The translations under genes and the position numbers were made by a program. DNA of 64,000 nucleotides from Proteobacteria bacterium ST_bin11 (GTDB taxonomy: Bacteria > Pseudomonadota > Gammaproteobacteria > Methylococcales > Methylomonadaceae): positions 62,001 to 126,000 of the forward strand of contig MSXO01000008.1 of NCBI GenBank assembly GCA_002083615.1, in the 5' to 3' direction. Of the stretch, positions 7,847-16,473 are shown in pieces (position 1 is the first letter of the stretch; each line of letters begins with the position of its first letter). The notes beneath the pieces are model-generated. The model saw only the letters and a program-made list of their open reading frames with translations. It was not told the origin of the DNA and did no database searches.

Positions 7847-8602
7847 ATGAAACAAACAAAATGTATTGAATTAGCAGTTGTTGCTTTTTCACTAATCGGC
7901 TTTTCAACGCCCTCTAATGCGAGCACCCAATTTGCCGCCGCGGCAACAATCGGATTTTCGGTTCAGTCTGTTCGCAATGAATCAGTGCCCGATAACTTGG
8001 AGTTTGCCGATGTCTATATCGATGCAGGATACGAGTATCGGGATGCGTTAAAGCCGGAGCCTCATCGCTCCTCATTAATAATGAATGGTGATGCGATTCT
8101 AGCTGTGTCTGATGCGGATTACTCAATGTCGGGCTCATACGCGAATAACACTAGTGTATTTAGTCATCAATTTTTCGTTAACGGGAGTGTTGCTAACGGC
8201 GATATTTCTGCGTTCCAGTTGGGCTGGTACAGATGGTCGGTAACCAATAATAGTGCAACAGATATTTTTTCAATTGATATGCTATTTGATCATCAAATGT
8301 CTGCATCCAGAATTGGGGATTACAGCTCTGCTGTTGTCTTGCTGGATTATTTTTCTGACGATGATGCGAGTTTTATTGGCAGTGATAATTTGGAGGCTCA
8401 CGCATTTGCCCCTTCGGTGCAGTCTCAGGGAGGTGGCAGTTATAGTATGACGTTAAACCCTGGGGAAACCAAAACTTATCTGGTTGATGTCTCTGTTAAC
8501 GCAAACTCAGTTGCTGCAGTACCCTCGCCGCCGGCTGTTTGGTCATTCTTGCTGGGAATGGGTGCTGTTTTGATCAGACTACCAAATAAAACTCTAGCTT
8601 AG
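7847..8602 (+). CDS. PEP-CTERM sorting-domain protein
   Basis: A 251-residue secreted protein. The ATG at 7847 is chosen over an upstream TTG (7814) because AAGGA precedes it and the signal peptide (MKQTKCIELAVVAFSLIGF, cleavage near SNAS) then begins correctly. The body is Ser/Asn-rich with no recognised domain; YRWSVTNNSATDIFSIDML and LNPGETKTYLVDVSV suggest a beta-sandwich surface protein. The C-terminus VPSPPAVWSFLLGMGAVLI followed by an Arg is a PEP-CTERM-type sorting segment. It follows the di-heme peroxidase by 99 bases with a hairpin in between. No function can be assigned. Confidence 0.8.
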   Translation: MKQTKCIELAVVAFSLIGFSTPSNASTQFAAAATIGFSVQSVRNESVPDNLEFADVYIDAGYEYRDALKPEPHRSSLIMNGDAILAVSDADYSMSGSYANNTSVFSHQFFVNGSVANGDISAFQLGWYRWSVTNNSATDIFSIDMLFDHQMSASRIGDYSSAVVLLDYFSDDDASFIGSDNLEAHAFAPSVQSQGGGSYSMTLNPGETKTYLVDVSVNANSVAAVPSPPAVWSFLLGMGAVLIRLPNKTLA

Positions 8603-8702
8603 AAAATCATCGGTTTTGGATGCGCGCTATTTTTTGCTGAAGCGTTGTAAAATCCGAAATAAGCCATCTGATTACATTGACGGGGATATTGATTAGGTCT
8701 GC

Positions 8703-9674
8703 TCAAACCACTTGATCTGGAATTCTTTTAGCATTAAAAAATGCCGCTAAATTCGCCAAGACTTTTTCACCCATTGCCGTGCGAGTGGCAATGGTGGCGC
8801 TACCTAGGTGTGGCAATAGCGCCACGTTGTCCAGTGTCAAAAAACCGGGGTCGATATTGGGTTCGCCTTCGTAAACATCCAGACCGGCCCCGGCAATGCG
8901 TTTTTCTTGTAAGGCTTTGATCAAGGCTTTGCTGTCGACTACGTCGCCGCGTGCGGTATTGATCAAATGTGCGCTTGATTTCATTAAATTCAACGTAAGC
9001 TCATTGATTAAATGCCGGGTTTCGTTGCCACCGGGACAATGCAGCGACACGTAATCGCATTGTGGCAAGAGTTCTTCTAAGGTGTCGCACCGCGTCGCTT
9101 CTAGTTCTTCAACGATGGCTGGTTCCGCCGGGCTGGGTTTGATATACAAAATCTTCATGCCAAAGCCATGATGTGCTTTACGGGCCATGGCTTGGGCAAT
9201 GCGGCCAAAGCCGATTAAACCTAGGGTGGCATTGGTAACGTCACTGCTCATCATATGCGTTGGGCACCAACCCGTCCATGCTCCGGCGCGCACTAATCTA
9301 TCCCCCTCGGCACCCCGTCGCGCGGACATTAGTAACAAGGTCATCGCAATATCTGCAGTACTTTGCGTCAACACGCCCGGAGTATTGGTGACGATAAGAC
9401 CTTGCTGTTTGGCTGCGCCGATGTCTATATGGTTATAACCCACACCAAAATTACCCAGTATTCGGCAGCGCTTATTGGCTACGTTCAGCACCTCAGCGGG
9501 CAGGGAGTCGCAGACGGTGGGGCATACAGCGTCGTGATTCTGCAAAGCTTCCTTGAACTCATCGGCAGTGAGAGGATGATCGTCGGTATTCAGCGTGACG
9601 TCATAGAGCGCTTGCAGTTTGGCTTCAACGCTTGCCGGCCAGCGTCGGCTAATCAGGACTTTAGGTTTGCTCAT
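8703..9674 (-). CDS. D-2-hydroxyacid dehydrogenase (glyoxylate/hydroxypyruvate reductase type)
   Basis: A 323-residue member of the D-isomer 2-hydroxyacid dehydrogenases, close to proteobacterial glyoxylate reductase/D-glycerate dehydrogenase (NFGVGYNHIDI, TNTPGVLTQSTAD). The nucleotide fold shows GLIGFGRIAQ. The catalytic trio is visible as Arg in NTARGDVVD, Glu in YEGEP and His in LPHLGSAT. After the second beta strand the usual Asp is replaced by ILYIKPSP, as in NADP(H)-using members, so NADPH preference is inferred. It lies about 3 kb from the serine-cycle genes and could reduce hydroxypyruvate to glycerate. It does not resemble the Methylobacterium HprA type closely, so no symbol is given. 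It is transcribed alone. Confidence 0.85.
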   Translation of the reverse strand: MSKPKVLISRRWPASVEAKLQALYDVTLNTDDHPLTADEFKEALQNHDAVCPTVCDSLPAEVLNVANKRCRILGNFGVGYNHIDIGAAKQQGLIVTNTPGVLTQSTADIAMTLLLMSARRGAEGDRLVRAGAWTGWCPTHMMSSDVTNATLGLIGFGRIAQAMARKAHHGFGMKILYIKPSPAEPAIVEELEATRCDTLEELLPQCDYVSLHCPGGNETRHLINELTLNLMKSSAHLINTARGDVVDSKALIKALQEKRIAGAGLDVYEGEPNIDPGFLTLDNVALLPHLGSATIATRTAMGEKVLANLAAFFNAKRIPDQVV

Positions 9675-9877
9675 TGGGTGTCCTTTCGTAAAAACTTTAT
9701 CGGATTATAGAGCCGCTTCATCATCGACGTCAGGGTTGGCGCGATTTGCTGGAAACCAGCCTAGAGTGCATTTGCATCAAAGATGCGTGATTGCCTGCAT
9801 AACGGCTTTTGCTAGGCACTATTGCCTTTACAAGCTTAGCTAAAATCAGTGGCTTACTAGTGGGCGACGGTTTCTGA

Positions 9878-10717
9878 TTAAGGGGCGACGGCTGGATTGG
9901 AGGTGCTGATACCGCCGTTGCCATGCTCCCTATCATAGGCTTTCAAACGAGCCGCACGCAGACTATTGATACTGGCAATATTTTCATCATGTTGCTGTAA
10001 ATATCTTTGGCGCTGTTGGGCTAAATGTTGGTCTTGCTGTTCTTGCAAAGCTATGGCCATTGCCGGCTTTTTATACTGCAGTTCCGCTTGGCGTTCCGCG
10101 ATGTTTTGTGCTTGATAGCGGTCGTCAATATTCCCCTGTTTTTCTAATAAGTCCAAGCTACGCGTTTGCTGCTCTAACTGCTGTTGACCAAACATTCTGG
10201 CATCGTCAAGTTGCTGTTGATCCAGTCTTAGCCCCATTTCCAAACGCCTGGCTTCCTCTTTCTCATGATGTTGATCGATGATTTGTTGATTTTCGCGTAA
10301 CAGTTCCTCTTGCTGACGTTTCAGCGCCTCGGTGGTGGCGATTAAATCAGCATGTTGTATCTGCGTTTGTTCCGCTTGCTTAGCGCTGTGGTAAAGCCAA
10401 GAGCCTATCGGAAACAACAGCAGGAGGGCGATAACGGTTAGTTGTAACCAAGTGCCAAATTTGCTGCTTTGGCTAAAATTAGTTGGCGTTAGGTCTGTTG
10501 GCTGTAAACGGCTCGCAGCCAATTTGCGATCATAGGCGATCCGTCGGCTTGTGTCGGACAGTATCAAAAAGGCTTCCCTGGCTCGGTTGATCTTATCTAT
10601 CGACGAATCATCTTCGCACTTTGCTGAATGCCGTTCAATATCCTTGAAGGCCCGGTGGATTTGCTGCTCGTTGGCGGATTCGGGTAGGTTTAAAAGTTGA
10701 TATAAGGTTTTTGCCAT
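9878..10717 (-). CDS. membrane protein with degenerate J-domain and long coiled coil
   Basis: A 279-residue protein. ATG 10717 is preferred to an upstream TTG because GGGAG sits 8 bases before it. Residues 1-65 resemble a DnaJ domain (LYQLLNLPESANEQQIHRAF, INRAREAFLILSD, RRIAYDRKL), but the essential HPD tripeptide between helices II and III is absent (RHSAKCEDD stands there), so it probably cannot stimulate an Hsp70 in the usual way. A transmembrane segment follows near residues 90-112 (LQLTVIALLLLFPIGSWLY). The rest is a Gln/Glu/Arg-rich coiled coil predicted to face the periplasm or cell interior. Transcribed alone; role unknown. Confidence 0.7.
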   Translation of the reverse strand: MAKTLYQLLNLPESANEQQIHRAFKDIERHSAKCEDDSSIDKINRAREAFLILSDTSRRIAYDRKLAASRLQPTDLTPTNFSQSSKFGTWLQLTVIALLLLFPIGSWLYHSAKQAEQTQIQHADLIATTEALKRQQEELLRENQQIIDQHHEKEEARRLEMGLRLDQQQLDDARMFGQQQLEQQTRSLDLLEKQGNIDDRYQAQNIAERQAELQYKKPAMAIALQEQQDQHLAQQRQRYLQQHDENIASINSLRAARLKAYDREHGNGGISTSNPAVAP

Positions 10718-10857
10718 GTTCGCGTCTCCCAACGTTTTGTCGCCAAATGATCGGGAGATAGTTCACTAACCCCAGATAATGCCGGTACTGAGCCAAGCTA
10801 CCGGCATAGGGGACTATAAAGAATTGAAATTTGCAGTGCAAATACCCTTTCAGTAAT

Positions 10858-11394
10858 TTAAGCCCGAACGACTGCGAGCTTTTCCTGATTCCGGCGCAGC
10901 ATTGCTAAGGAACCCAACATGCCACCCAAAACGAACCAGGTTGCTGTGGCCAGCGGCATTGCCGACATGGGTTTTTCGTTATCTGTGTTCACGTACTGCA
11001 GTCCTGCTTGGGGTTCAGGCGATTTTTCCTGTAGAAGTTGGTAACCAATGTCAGGGATAAAGGACCAGGCCCCGCTGCTGATGGCTGGATAGTTCATAAC
11101 AGACCAGTTCAAAGCTTGAAGGCCGCGTACTTCGTTGGGTTTTTGGCGGTTTAATCCTGATGAATAAATGGCTTGGGTAACGCAATTATCGATCTCGACG
11201 GCGCCGATTTGACCGGGTGTACTAACAGGGAGCCAGCATAAGCTAGGTTCAAAAAGTCCCGAACTCGGCGCCAGGCTGGTTTGTGCTGCGATATTTGGCA
11301 ATACGTGGCTGTGGATTTCGGTTTGCTCGAGCTCATGAAGTTCCGCATGAGCAGGGGCGATCAGTGCTGTAAACAGTAACAGGCTGTGTCTCAT
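10858..11394 (-). CDS. secreted protein with PEP-CTERM-like C-terminus
   Basis: A 178-residue protein with a signal peptide (MRHSLLLFTALIAPAHA). It has a short His-containing stretch after it (IHSHVLPNI), two cysteines in the body, and a C-terminal hydrophobic segment MPLATATWFVLGGMLGSLA ended by LRRN. The MPLATATW start resembles the VPLPxxxWL variant of PEP-CTERM sorting signals. No known domain is recognised in the body. A sigma-54-like site lies 52-66 bases upstream. It is followed on the same strand by the J-domain membrane protein after 140 bases. Confidence 0.6.
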   Translation of the reverse strand: MRHSLLLFTALIAPAHAELHELEQTEIHSHVLPNIAAQTSLAPSSGLFEPSLCWLPVSTPGQIGAVEIDNCVTQAIYSSGLNRQKPNEVRGLQALNWSVMNYPAISSGAWSFIPDIGYQLLQEKSPEPQAGLQYVNTDNEKPMSAMPLATATWFVLGGMLGSLAMLRRNQEKLAVVRA

Positions 11395-11445
11395 GATATG
11401 TCTCCCTTGGCTTCGGAGTTAGAAGATAACTCGTCAATACAATTA

Positions 11446-11460
11446 GCAAAATTGAGGCCG
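11446..11460 (-). promoter_or_regulatory. possible sigma-54 promoter of the PEP-CTERM-like gene
   Basis: On the minus strand CGGCCTCAATTTTGC fits GG-N10-GC and TTGC of the -24/-12 consensus, with one mismatch in TGGC. The predicted start would be about 40 bases before the ATG at 11394. The remainder of the 435-base gap up to 11829 contains a hairpin at 11785-11813 and no convincing gene. Confidence 0.35.
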
Positions 11461-11784
11461 TAAATAAAAAATCTATATAAATTATAATTTTACGGACATT
11501 GTATGAATTTTACGCTGCTGAGGAGTCGTGTATTGTGATGCGGAATGGTGCAAAACATGAGTGCATTTGGTGCTTTGTGCACAAAAAAAGACTAATTGCC
11601 TGCGGTCCAGCGTCTTGGGAATTTAGGCAGATGAGCCAGTTTGGCTACTTACTTGGCTTGGTATGGAGCAGGGTTACTCGATCAATACCCGTCAAATAGC
11701 CGAATACCATTAACGAAAAAATAGGAAGTGAGGTAGGAGCGAATTTGTTCTGCTTTTAGCGCTTAACAATATTGCTGAAAGCTT

Positions 11785-11813
11785 GCGGGTGACACTTTTA
11801 GTGGATCACCCGC
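11785..11813 (-). terminator. strong hairpin downstream of sgaA
   Basis: Eight-base perfect arms (GCGGGTGA and TCACCCGC) enclose an inner CACT/AGTG pairing. It lies just after the sgaA stop. No T-run follows on the minus strand, so termination is likely but not of the classical form. Confidence 0.5.
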
Positions 11814-11829
11814 TAACGCGTCAGGGGCG

Positions 11830-12996
11830 TTATATCGCTGTCGAACGATAATACTCGATAGCTGCGGCAACACCGCTGCCCGGTTTAATGTCCAGGCCAT
11901 TATCCAGCATGGCCATCTCCACACCTGCAATCGCACCTAATAATGAAACATCATTCATATCGCCAACGTGGCCGATCCGGAACACTTTTCCGGCTACTTC
12001 GCTCAGTCCCGCGCCCAGCGAAATGTTGTATTTGTTGTAAGCGGTGCTGATGACGTGGCGCGCGTCCTTATCTGTCGGCACGACGATAGCAGTGACCGTG
12101 TCCGAGTCCCAACCGGCTTGCGCACAAGTTGACAGGCCCCAAGCGGCGACCGCACGACGCACGCCTTCGCCCAAACGGTGGTGGCGGGCATACACATTTT
12201 CCATTCCTTCTTCTAACAGCAACTCCAGCGCTTTGCGCAGGCCATACAGCATCGGTGTCGATGGGGTATAGGGCGTGTAGCCGTCCTTGTTGGCAGTGGC
12301 CATGTCTTTCAAGGAGAAGAACGAGCGTGGAAAATTGCTGTTATCGATGGCTGCTAAGGCTTTTTGACTGAAGCCCAAAATCGCCAGGCCAGCCGGCAAC
12401 ATAAAGCCTTTTTGGGAGCCAGCGATGCTCGCGTCCACACCCCATTCGTCTTGACGGAAATCCAGGCTGCCGATCGAACTTACTCCGTCGACAAACAAAA
12501 ATGCAGGGTGAGCTGCGGCGTCCAGCGCTTTGCGTACCCCTGGAATGTCGCTGGTCACGCCAGTAGAGGTTTCGTTATGAGTGGCCAGAACCGCTTTGAT
12601 TTCGTGGTTTTTATCGTCTTTCAAACGCGCTTCCAGATGGTCCAATGGCATGCCTTTGCCCCATTCAACTTGATGCACTTCCACATCAAAGCCCAGTTTT
12701 TTGGAAGCTTCCGCCCACAAGTGGCCGAATTGGCCGAAGCGGTAAATCAAGACTTTGTCACCCTGGTTCAAACAGTTGGTCATCGCTACTTCCCAGCCGG
12801 CGGTGCCTGTCGCTGGGAACACGAAACATTGGCCGGTCTCGGTGCGGAACACTTTTTTCAGGTCTTCCAGAATCGGGCTCAACAGTTTAGGAAAAATCGG
12901 CGAACGGTGATCTTCCATCGGCACATGCATCGCGCTCAGAATTTCATGTGGGGTATTGGTTGGCCCTGGAACAAAAAGGTGATTGCGACCTGCCAT
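11830..12996 (-). CDS. sgaA: serine-glyoxylate aminotransferase
   Basis: A 388-residue class V PLP-dependent aminotransferase. It transfers the amino group of serine to glyoxylate, giving hydroxypyruvate and glycine in the serine cycle. The start MAGRNHLFVPGPTNTPHEI is chosen because AGGAG sits 6 bases before it. The PLP lysine is in GSQKGFMLPAG, and the Asp/Ser motif FVDGVSSIGSLDF is visible. It is divergent from the malyl-CoA lyase gene, with a 215-base shared control region. It lies next to mcl, mtkA and mtkB, which fits one-carbon assimilation; in gammaproteobacterial methanotrophs these genes supplement the RuMP pathway. Confidence 0.93.
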   Translation of the reverse strand: MAGRNHLFVPGPTNTPHEILSAMHVPMEDHRSPIFPKLLSPILEDLKKVFRTETGQCFVFPATGTAGWEVAMTNCLNQGDKVLIYRFGQFGHLWAEASKKLGFDVEVHQVEWGKGMPLDHLEARLKDDKNHEIKAVLATHNETSTGVTSDIPGVRKALDAAAHPAFLFVDGVSSIGSLDFRQDEWGVDASIAGSQKGFMLPAGLAILGFSQKALAAIDNSNFPRSFFSLKDMATANKDGYTPYTPSTPMLYGLRKALELLLEEGMENVYARHHRLGEGVRRAVAAWGLSTCAQAGWDSDTVTAIVVPTDKDARHVISTAYNKYNISLGAGLSEVAGKVFRIGHVGDMNDVSLLGAIAGVEMAMLDNGLDIKPGSGVAAAIEYYRSTAI

Positions 12997-13211
12997 CTGG
13001 TTTCTCCTGGATAGGTGATATTGAATGAATCGGTGAAAATCGCCGGATGGTGCCACATAAGCCGTGATTCGGCAAGTCGTTTACCGGCGCAAACCTGCAC
13101 CGAAGCTGACAAGCGCAATTGACATTGCAGGCTCTGAAAGTAAAATGGCACGTTCTTTAATCCCAGCACGGCGCGGTTTTTCAGCCGGCCAACCAACCGT
13201 AGGAAATATAC

Positions 13212-14165
13212 ATGAGTCACACACTTTACGAAGCCAACGCCCAACGCGTGCAACGTTGCGAATTGGCGGTGCCGGGTTCCAGTCCGGAAATGTTCGAAAA
13301 AACCTTAAAAAGCGGTGTGGACTTTGTATTTCTGGATCTGGAAGACGCTGTTGCGCCAGATGACAAGCTGCAAGCCCGAAAAAACGTCATCCAGGCCATC
13401 AACGATTTGGACTGGAAAGGTAACGGGATTACCTTGTCGGTGCGCATCAACGGTCTGGACACCCAGTACATGGTGCGCGATGTGGTTGACCTGATCGAGC
13501 AGGCTGGCCCAAAAATCGACACACTACTGGTGCCTAAAGTCGGTGTTTACGGCGACGTGTACATGGTAGATGCGATGTTGACTCAGTTGGAAATGCAGGA
13601 AGGCCTGAAAAACAAAATCGGCATCGAATGCCTGATTGAAACCGCCCTGGGCATGGCCAATGTTGAAGACATCGCAAAACAAGGTGCTATCGGCGGACGT
13701 GTGGAAGCCCTGCATTTTGGTGTGGCTGACTACGCCGCCAGCAATCGTGCCCGCACCGTTAACATCGGTGGTTTAAACCCCGATTACCCTGGTGACCAGT
13801 GGCATGCGGCGATTAGCCGGATGACCGTGGCTTGCCGAGCCTATGGCTTGCGCCCCATTGATGGACCATTCGGCGACATCAAAGACCCCGAAGGCTACAA
13901 AGCCGGTGCGCGCCGCGCCGCCGCATTGGGTTGTGAAGGCAAATGGGCGATCCACCCCTCGCAGATCGCGTTGGCGAACGAAGTATTCACCCCGCCAGCC
14001 GCGGAAGTCGAAAAGGCTAAACGTATCCTGGTCGCTTTGCAGGAAGCCGCCGCACAAGGCAAAGGCGCTGCGGCGCTGGATGGTCGTTTGATCGATGCGG
14101 CTTCCGAGCGGATGGCCAACAATATAGTCCGCGCCGCCGAAGCGATTGCCGCTAAATCCCGATAA
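13212..14165 (+). CDS. mcl: malyl-CoA lyase (HpcH/HpaI aldolase family)
   Basis: A 317-residue protein of the CitE/malyl-CoA lyase family. It cleaves L-malyl-CoA to acetyl-CoA and glyoxylate, closing the serine cycle. Visible motifs are RCELAVPGSSPEMFEK, VFLDLEDAVAP (metal and substrate site), the Arg in VRINGLDT, LLVPKVG, and GIECLIETALGM with the metal-binding Glu. AGGAAATATAC stands before the ATG. It is followed by mtkA after 110 bases that carry palindromic repeats, then by mtkB; the three probably act in sequence on malate and malyl-CoA. Confidence 0.92.
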   Translation: MSHTLYEANAQRVQRCELAVPGSSPEMFEKTLKSGVDFVFLDLEDAVAPDDKLQARKNVIQAINDLDWKGNGITLSVRINGLDTQYMVRDVVDLIEQAGPKIDTLLVPKVGVYGDVYMVDAMLTQLEMQEGLKNKIGIECLIETALGMANVEDIAKQGAIGGRVEALHFGVADYAASNRARTVNIGGLNPDYPGDQWHAAISRMTVACRAYGLRPIDGPFGDIKDPEGYKAGARRAAALGCEGKWAIHPSQIALANEVFTPPAAEVEKAKRILVALQEAAAQGKGAAALDGRLIDAASERMANNIVRAAEAIAAKSR

Positions 14166-14175
14166 AAATAGGTAG

Positions 14176-14247
14176 CTTGGGTTAGTAGCGTAGCGTGACC
14201 CACTATCTAATGCTTTTCTGTTGGGTTAAGGCTGACGCCTGACCCAA
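14176..14247. repeat. REP-like palindromic repeats between mcl and mtkA
   Basis: Two related palindromes occur: 14176-14202 (TTGGGTTA ... TGACCCA around GTAGCGTAGCG) and 14221-14247 (TTGGGTTA ... TGACCCAA around AGGCTGACGCC). This type of TTGGGTTAC/GTAACCCAA palindrome is a common dispersed intergenic element in proteobacteria. It may tune expression between mcl and mtkA. Confidence 0.7.
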
Positions 14248-14275
14248 TCTAAATTTCAATATCACGAGAGAGTCC

Positions 14276-15457
14276 ATGGACATTCATGAGTACCAAGCAA
14301 AGCAGCTATTAGCCGATTACGGCGTGAAAATAGCGGATGGCGGCCTGGCCTATAGCCCAGAAGACGCGGTGCAGCGCGCCCGTGAAATCGGTGGCCACGT
14401 CTGGGTAGTTAAAGCGCAGATACATTCCGGTGCGCGCGGCAAAGCCGGCGGTATCAAGATTTGCAAAACCCACGACGAAGTCAGCGATGCCGCTGAGTCG
14501 TTGCTGGGTAAAAAATTGGTGACCCACCAAACCGGTCCTGCCGGCAAACAATGCCTGCGCTTGTATGTCGAGGCCGGAACCGATATTGCCAAAGAAATAT
14601 ATTTCAGCCTGCTGATAGACCGTGCCCAGGAACGGATTGTCATGGTGGGTTCTGCGCAAGGCGGGATGGAGATTGAGGACCTGGCTGAAAACAATCCGGA
14701 CGCGATCAAAAAAATCTACATCGAACCTGCCGTTGGTTTGCAAGACTTCCAAGCCCGCGAAATGGGGTTTGCCTTGGGTTTGCATGCCGACCTGATTCCA
14801 CAAGCGGTAAAACTGATTCAAGGCTGCTATCGCGCCATGCGCGAGTTGGACGCCAATATGGTCGAAATCAATCCACTGGTGATTACTGGTCACGATGAAT
14901 TGATCGCGCTGGATGCCAAGATGGGCTTTGATGACAACGCCTTATTCCGCCGGCAAAAAATCTCCGAGTTACGCGACAAGTCGCAGGAAGATCCTCGGGA
15001 AATGGCTGCTGCTGACCGTGGATTGAGCTACGTCGGTCTGGACGGTGACATCGGCTGCATGATTAACGGCGCCGGCTTGGCGATGGCGACCATGGACATG
15101 ATTAAACTGGCGGGCGGCGAGCCGGCCAATTTCTTGGATGTGGGCGGAGGTGCCTCTGCTGAACGCACCGAAAAAGCCTTTCGCATGGTGTTGGCGGATA
15201 AAAATGTTAAAGCCATGCTGGTCAATATCTTTGCCGGTATCAACCGCTGCGACTGGATTGCCGAGGGTGTGGTGCACGCCGTGAAAAAAATCGATATGCA
15301 GGTGCCGCTGATCGTACGCTTGTCCGGTACCAACGTCGAAGAAGGCCGCAAAATTATCGAAGAGAGCGGTTTGCCCATCATCACCGCAAACACTTTGGCG
15401 GAAGCCGCCGAGAAAGCGGTCGCCGCCCGTAATAAAGTTGTAGCCGCGCAAGGTTAA
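14276..15457 (+). CDS. mtkA: malate-CoA ligase (malate thiokinase) beta subunit
   Basis: A 393-residue ATP-grasp protein homologous to succinyl-CoA synthetase beta. With the alpha subunit it forms malyl-CoA from malate, CoA and ATP. Motifs: MDIHEYQAKQLLADYGV, WVVKAQIHSGARGKAGGIK (nucleotide site), NMVEINPLVIT, ALDAKMGFDDNALFR, and FLDVGGGASAERTEKAF. The position between mcl and the alpha subunit, next to sgaA, distinguishes it from sucC. GAGAGAG precedes the ATG. It is followed by mtkB after 9 bases, so the two are translated from one message. Confidence 0.92.
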   Translation: MDIHEYQAKQLLADYGVKIADGGLAYSPEDAVQRAREIGGHVWVVKAQIHSGARGKAGGIKICKTHDEVSDAAESLLGKKLVTHQTGPAGKQCLRLYVEAGTDIAKEIYFSLLIDRAQERIVMVGSAQGGMEIEDLAENNPDAIKKIYIEPAVGLQDFQAREMGFALGLHADLIPQAVKLIQGCYRAMRELDANMVEINPLVITGHDELIALDAKMGFDDNALFRRQKISELRDKSQEDPREMAAADRGLSYVGLDGDIGCMINGAGLAMATMDMIKLAGGEPANFLDVGGGASAERTEKAFRMVLADKNVKAMLVNIFAGINRCDWIAEGVVHAVKKIDMQVPLIVRLSGTNVEEGRKIIEESGLPIITANTLAEAAEKAVAARNKVVAAQG

Positions 15458-15466
15458 GGAATTTAC

Positions 15467-16354
15467 ATGGCAATTTTTATCGATAAACAAACCCGCATCA
15501 TTGTGCAAGGTTTCACCGGCAAGATCGGTACCTTCCACGCGCAAGAAATGATTGATTACGGCTCCAACGTGGTTGGTGGCATTACCCCAGGTAAAGGCGG
15601 ACAAACCCATTTAGGTCGTCCGGTGTTCAATACGGTGAAGGAAGCCGTGGAGCAAGCCGGCGCTGAAGCCAGTATCGTGTTCGTGCCACCGGCTTATGCG
15701 GCGGACTCCATCATGGAAGCAGCCGAAGCCGGTATCAAATACTGTGTGTCGATCACCGATGGTATTCCGACTCAGGACATGATGAAAGTCAAAATCTTCC
15801 TGAGCAAATTTCCCAAGGAAAAGCGCATGGTGCTGACCGGCCCTAACTGCGCCGGCACCATCAGTCCCGGTAAAGCAATGCTGGGCATTATGCCGGGGCA
15901 CATTTACATACCCGGTAACGTCGGTATCGTCGGTCGCTCTGGTACGCTGGGTTACGAAGCCGCCGATCAGATGAAAGCCTTAGGCATCGGCGTCTCTACC
16001 TCGGTCGGTATCGGCGGCGATCCGATCAACGGCAGTTCGCACCGCGACATTCTGGAAAAATTCGAGCAAGATCCGGAAACCAAAGTCGTGGTGATGATCG
16101 GCGAGATCGGTGGACCGCAAGAAGTTGAAGCCGGCGTGTTTGCCAAAGAACATATGAGCAAGCCTGTGGTGGCGTACATTGCCGGATTAACCGCTCCCAA
16201 AGGCCGTCGGATGGGCCATGCCGGAGCGATTATTTCTTCGGTCGGCGAGTCGGCGGCCGAGAAAGTCGAAATGTTGCAGGAATTGGGCGTCATTATTGCC
16301 CCAACCCCCGCAGCGATGGGCGAGACTGTGGCTAAGGTGTTGGCAACCCTGTAA
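15467..16354 (+). CDS. mtkB: malate-CoA ligase (malate thiokinase) alpha subunit
   Basis: A 295-residue homologue of succinyl-CoA synthetase alpha. It has an N-terminal CoA-binding domain (QGFTGKIGTFHAQEMIDYG, GGITPGKGGQTHLG, FVPPAYAADSIMEA) and the phosphohistidine loop GHAGAIIS near residue 249, the His that carries phosphate between the two subunits. GGPQEVEAG in the ligase domain is also typical. It completes the mcl-mtkA-mtkB unit, and a clear terminator follows 18 bases after the stop. Confidence 0.92.
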   Translation: MAIFIDKQTRIIVQGFTGKIGTFHAQEMIDYGSNVVGGITPGKGGQTHLGRPVFNTVKEAVEQAGAEASIVFVPPAYAADSIMEAAEAGIKYCVSITDGIPTQDMMKVKIFLSKFPKEKRMVLTGPNCAGTISPGKAMLGIMPGHIYIPGNVGIVGRSGTLGYEAADQMKALGIGVSTSVGIGGDPINGSSHRDILEKFEQDPETKVVVMIGEIGGPQEVEAGVFAKEHMSKPVVAYIAGLTAPKGRRMGHAGAIISSVGESAAEKVEMLQELGVIIAPTPAAMGETVAKVLATL

Positions 16355-16371
16355 ATTTAAACACTCAGTCA

Positions 16372-16396
16372 AAAGCCCGCTACGGCGGGCTTTTTT
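16372..16396 (+). terminator. rho-independent terminator of the serine-cycle unit
   Basis: The stem AAAGCCCGC (16372-16380) pairs with GCGGGCTTT (16385-16393) around a TACG loop closed by C-G, an UNCG-type tetraloop of high stability. Six T follow the GC-rich stem at 16391-16396. Confidence 0.93.
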
Positions 16397-16473
16397 ATGC
16401 GTGTTGATTTGAGGTTCTTTAGCTTGGCTTGCCAAGCTGGTAACATCACTCCTTTTGTCGTTTTGCCTGAACC

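Noticed and set aside
11499..11699. 66-codon open frame after the PEP-CTERM-like gene
   Set aside because: Low-complexity, Cys/Trp-scattered translation without a start signal or family likeness.
12364..13014. 216-codon plus-strand frame opposite sgaA
   Set aside because: Antisense shadow of a well-supported aminotransferase gene in a GC-biased codon frame.
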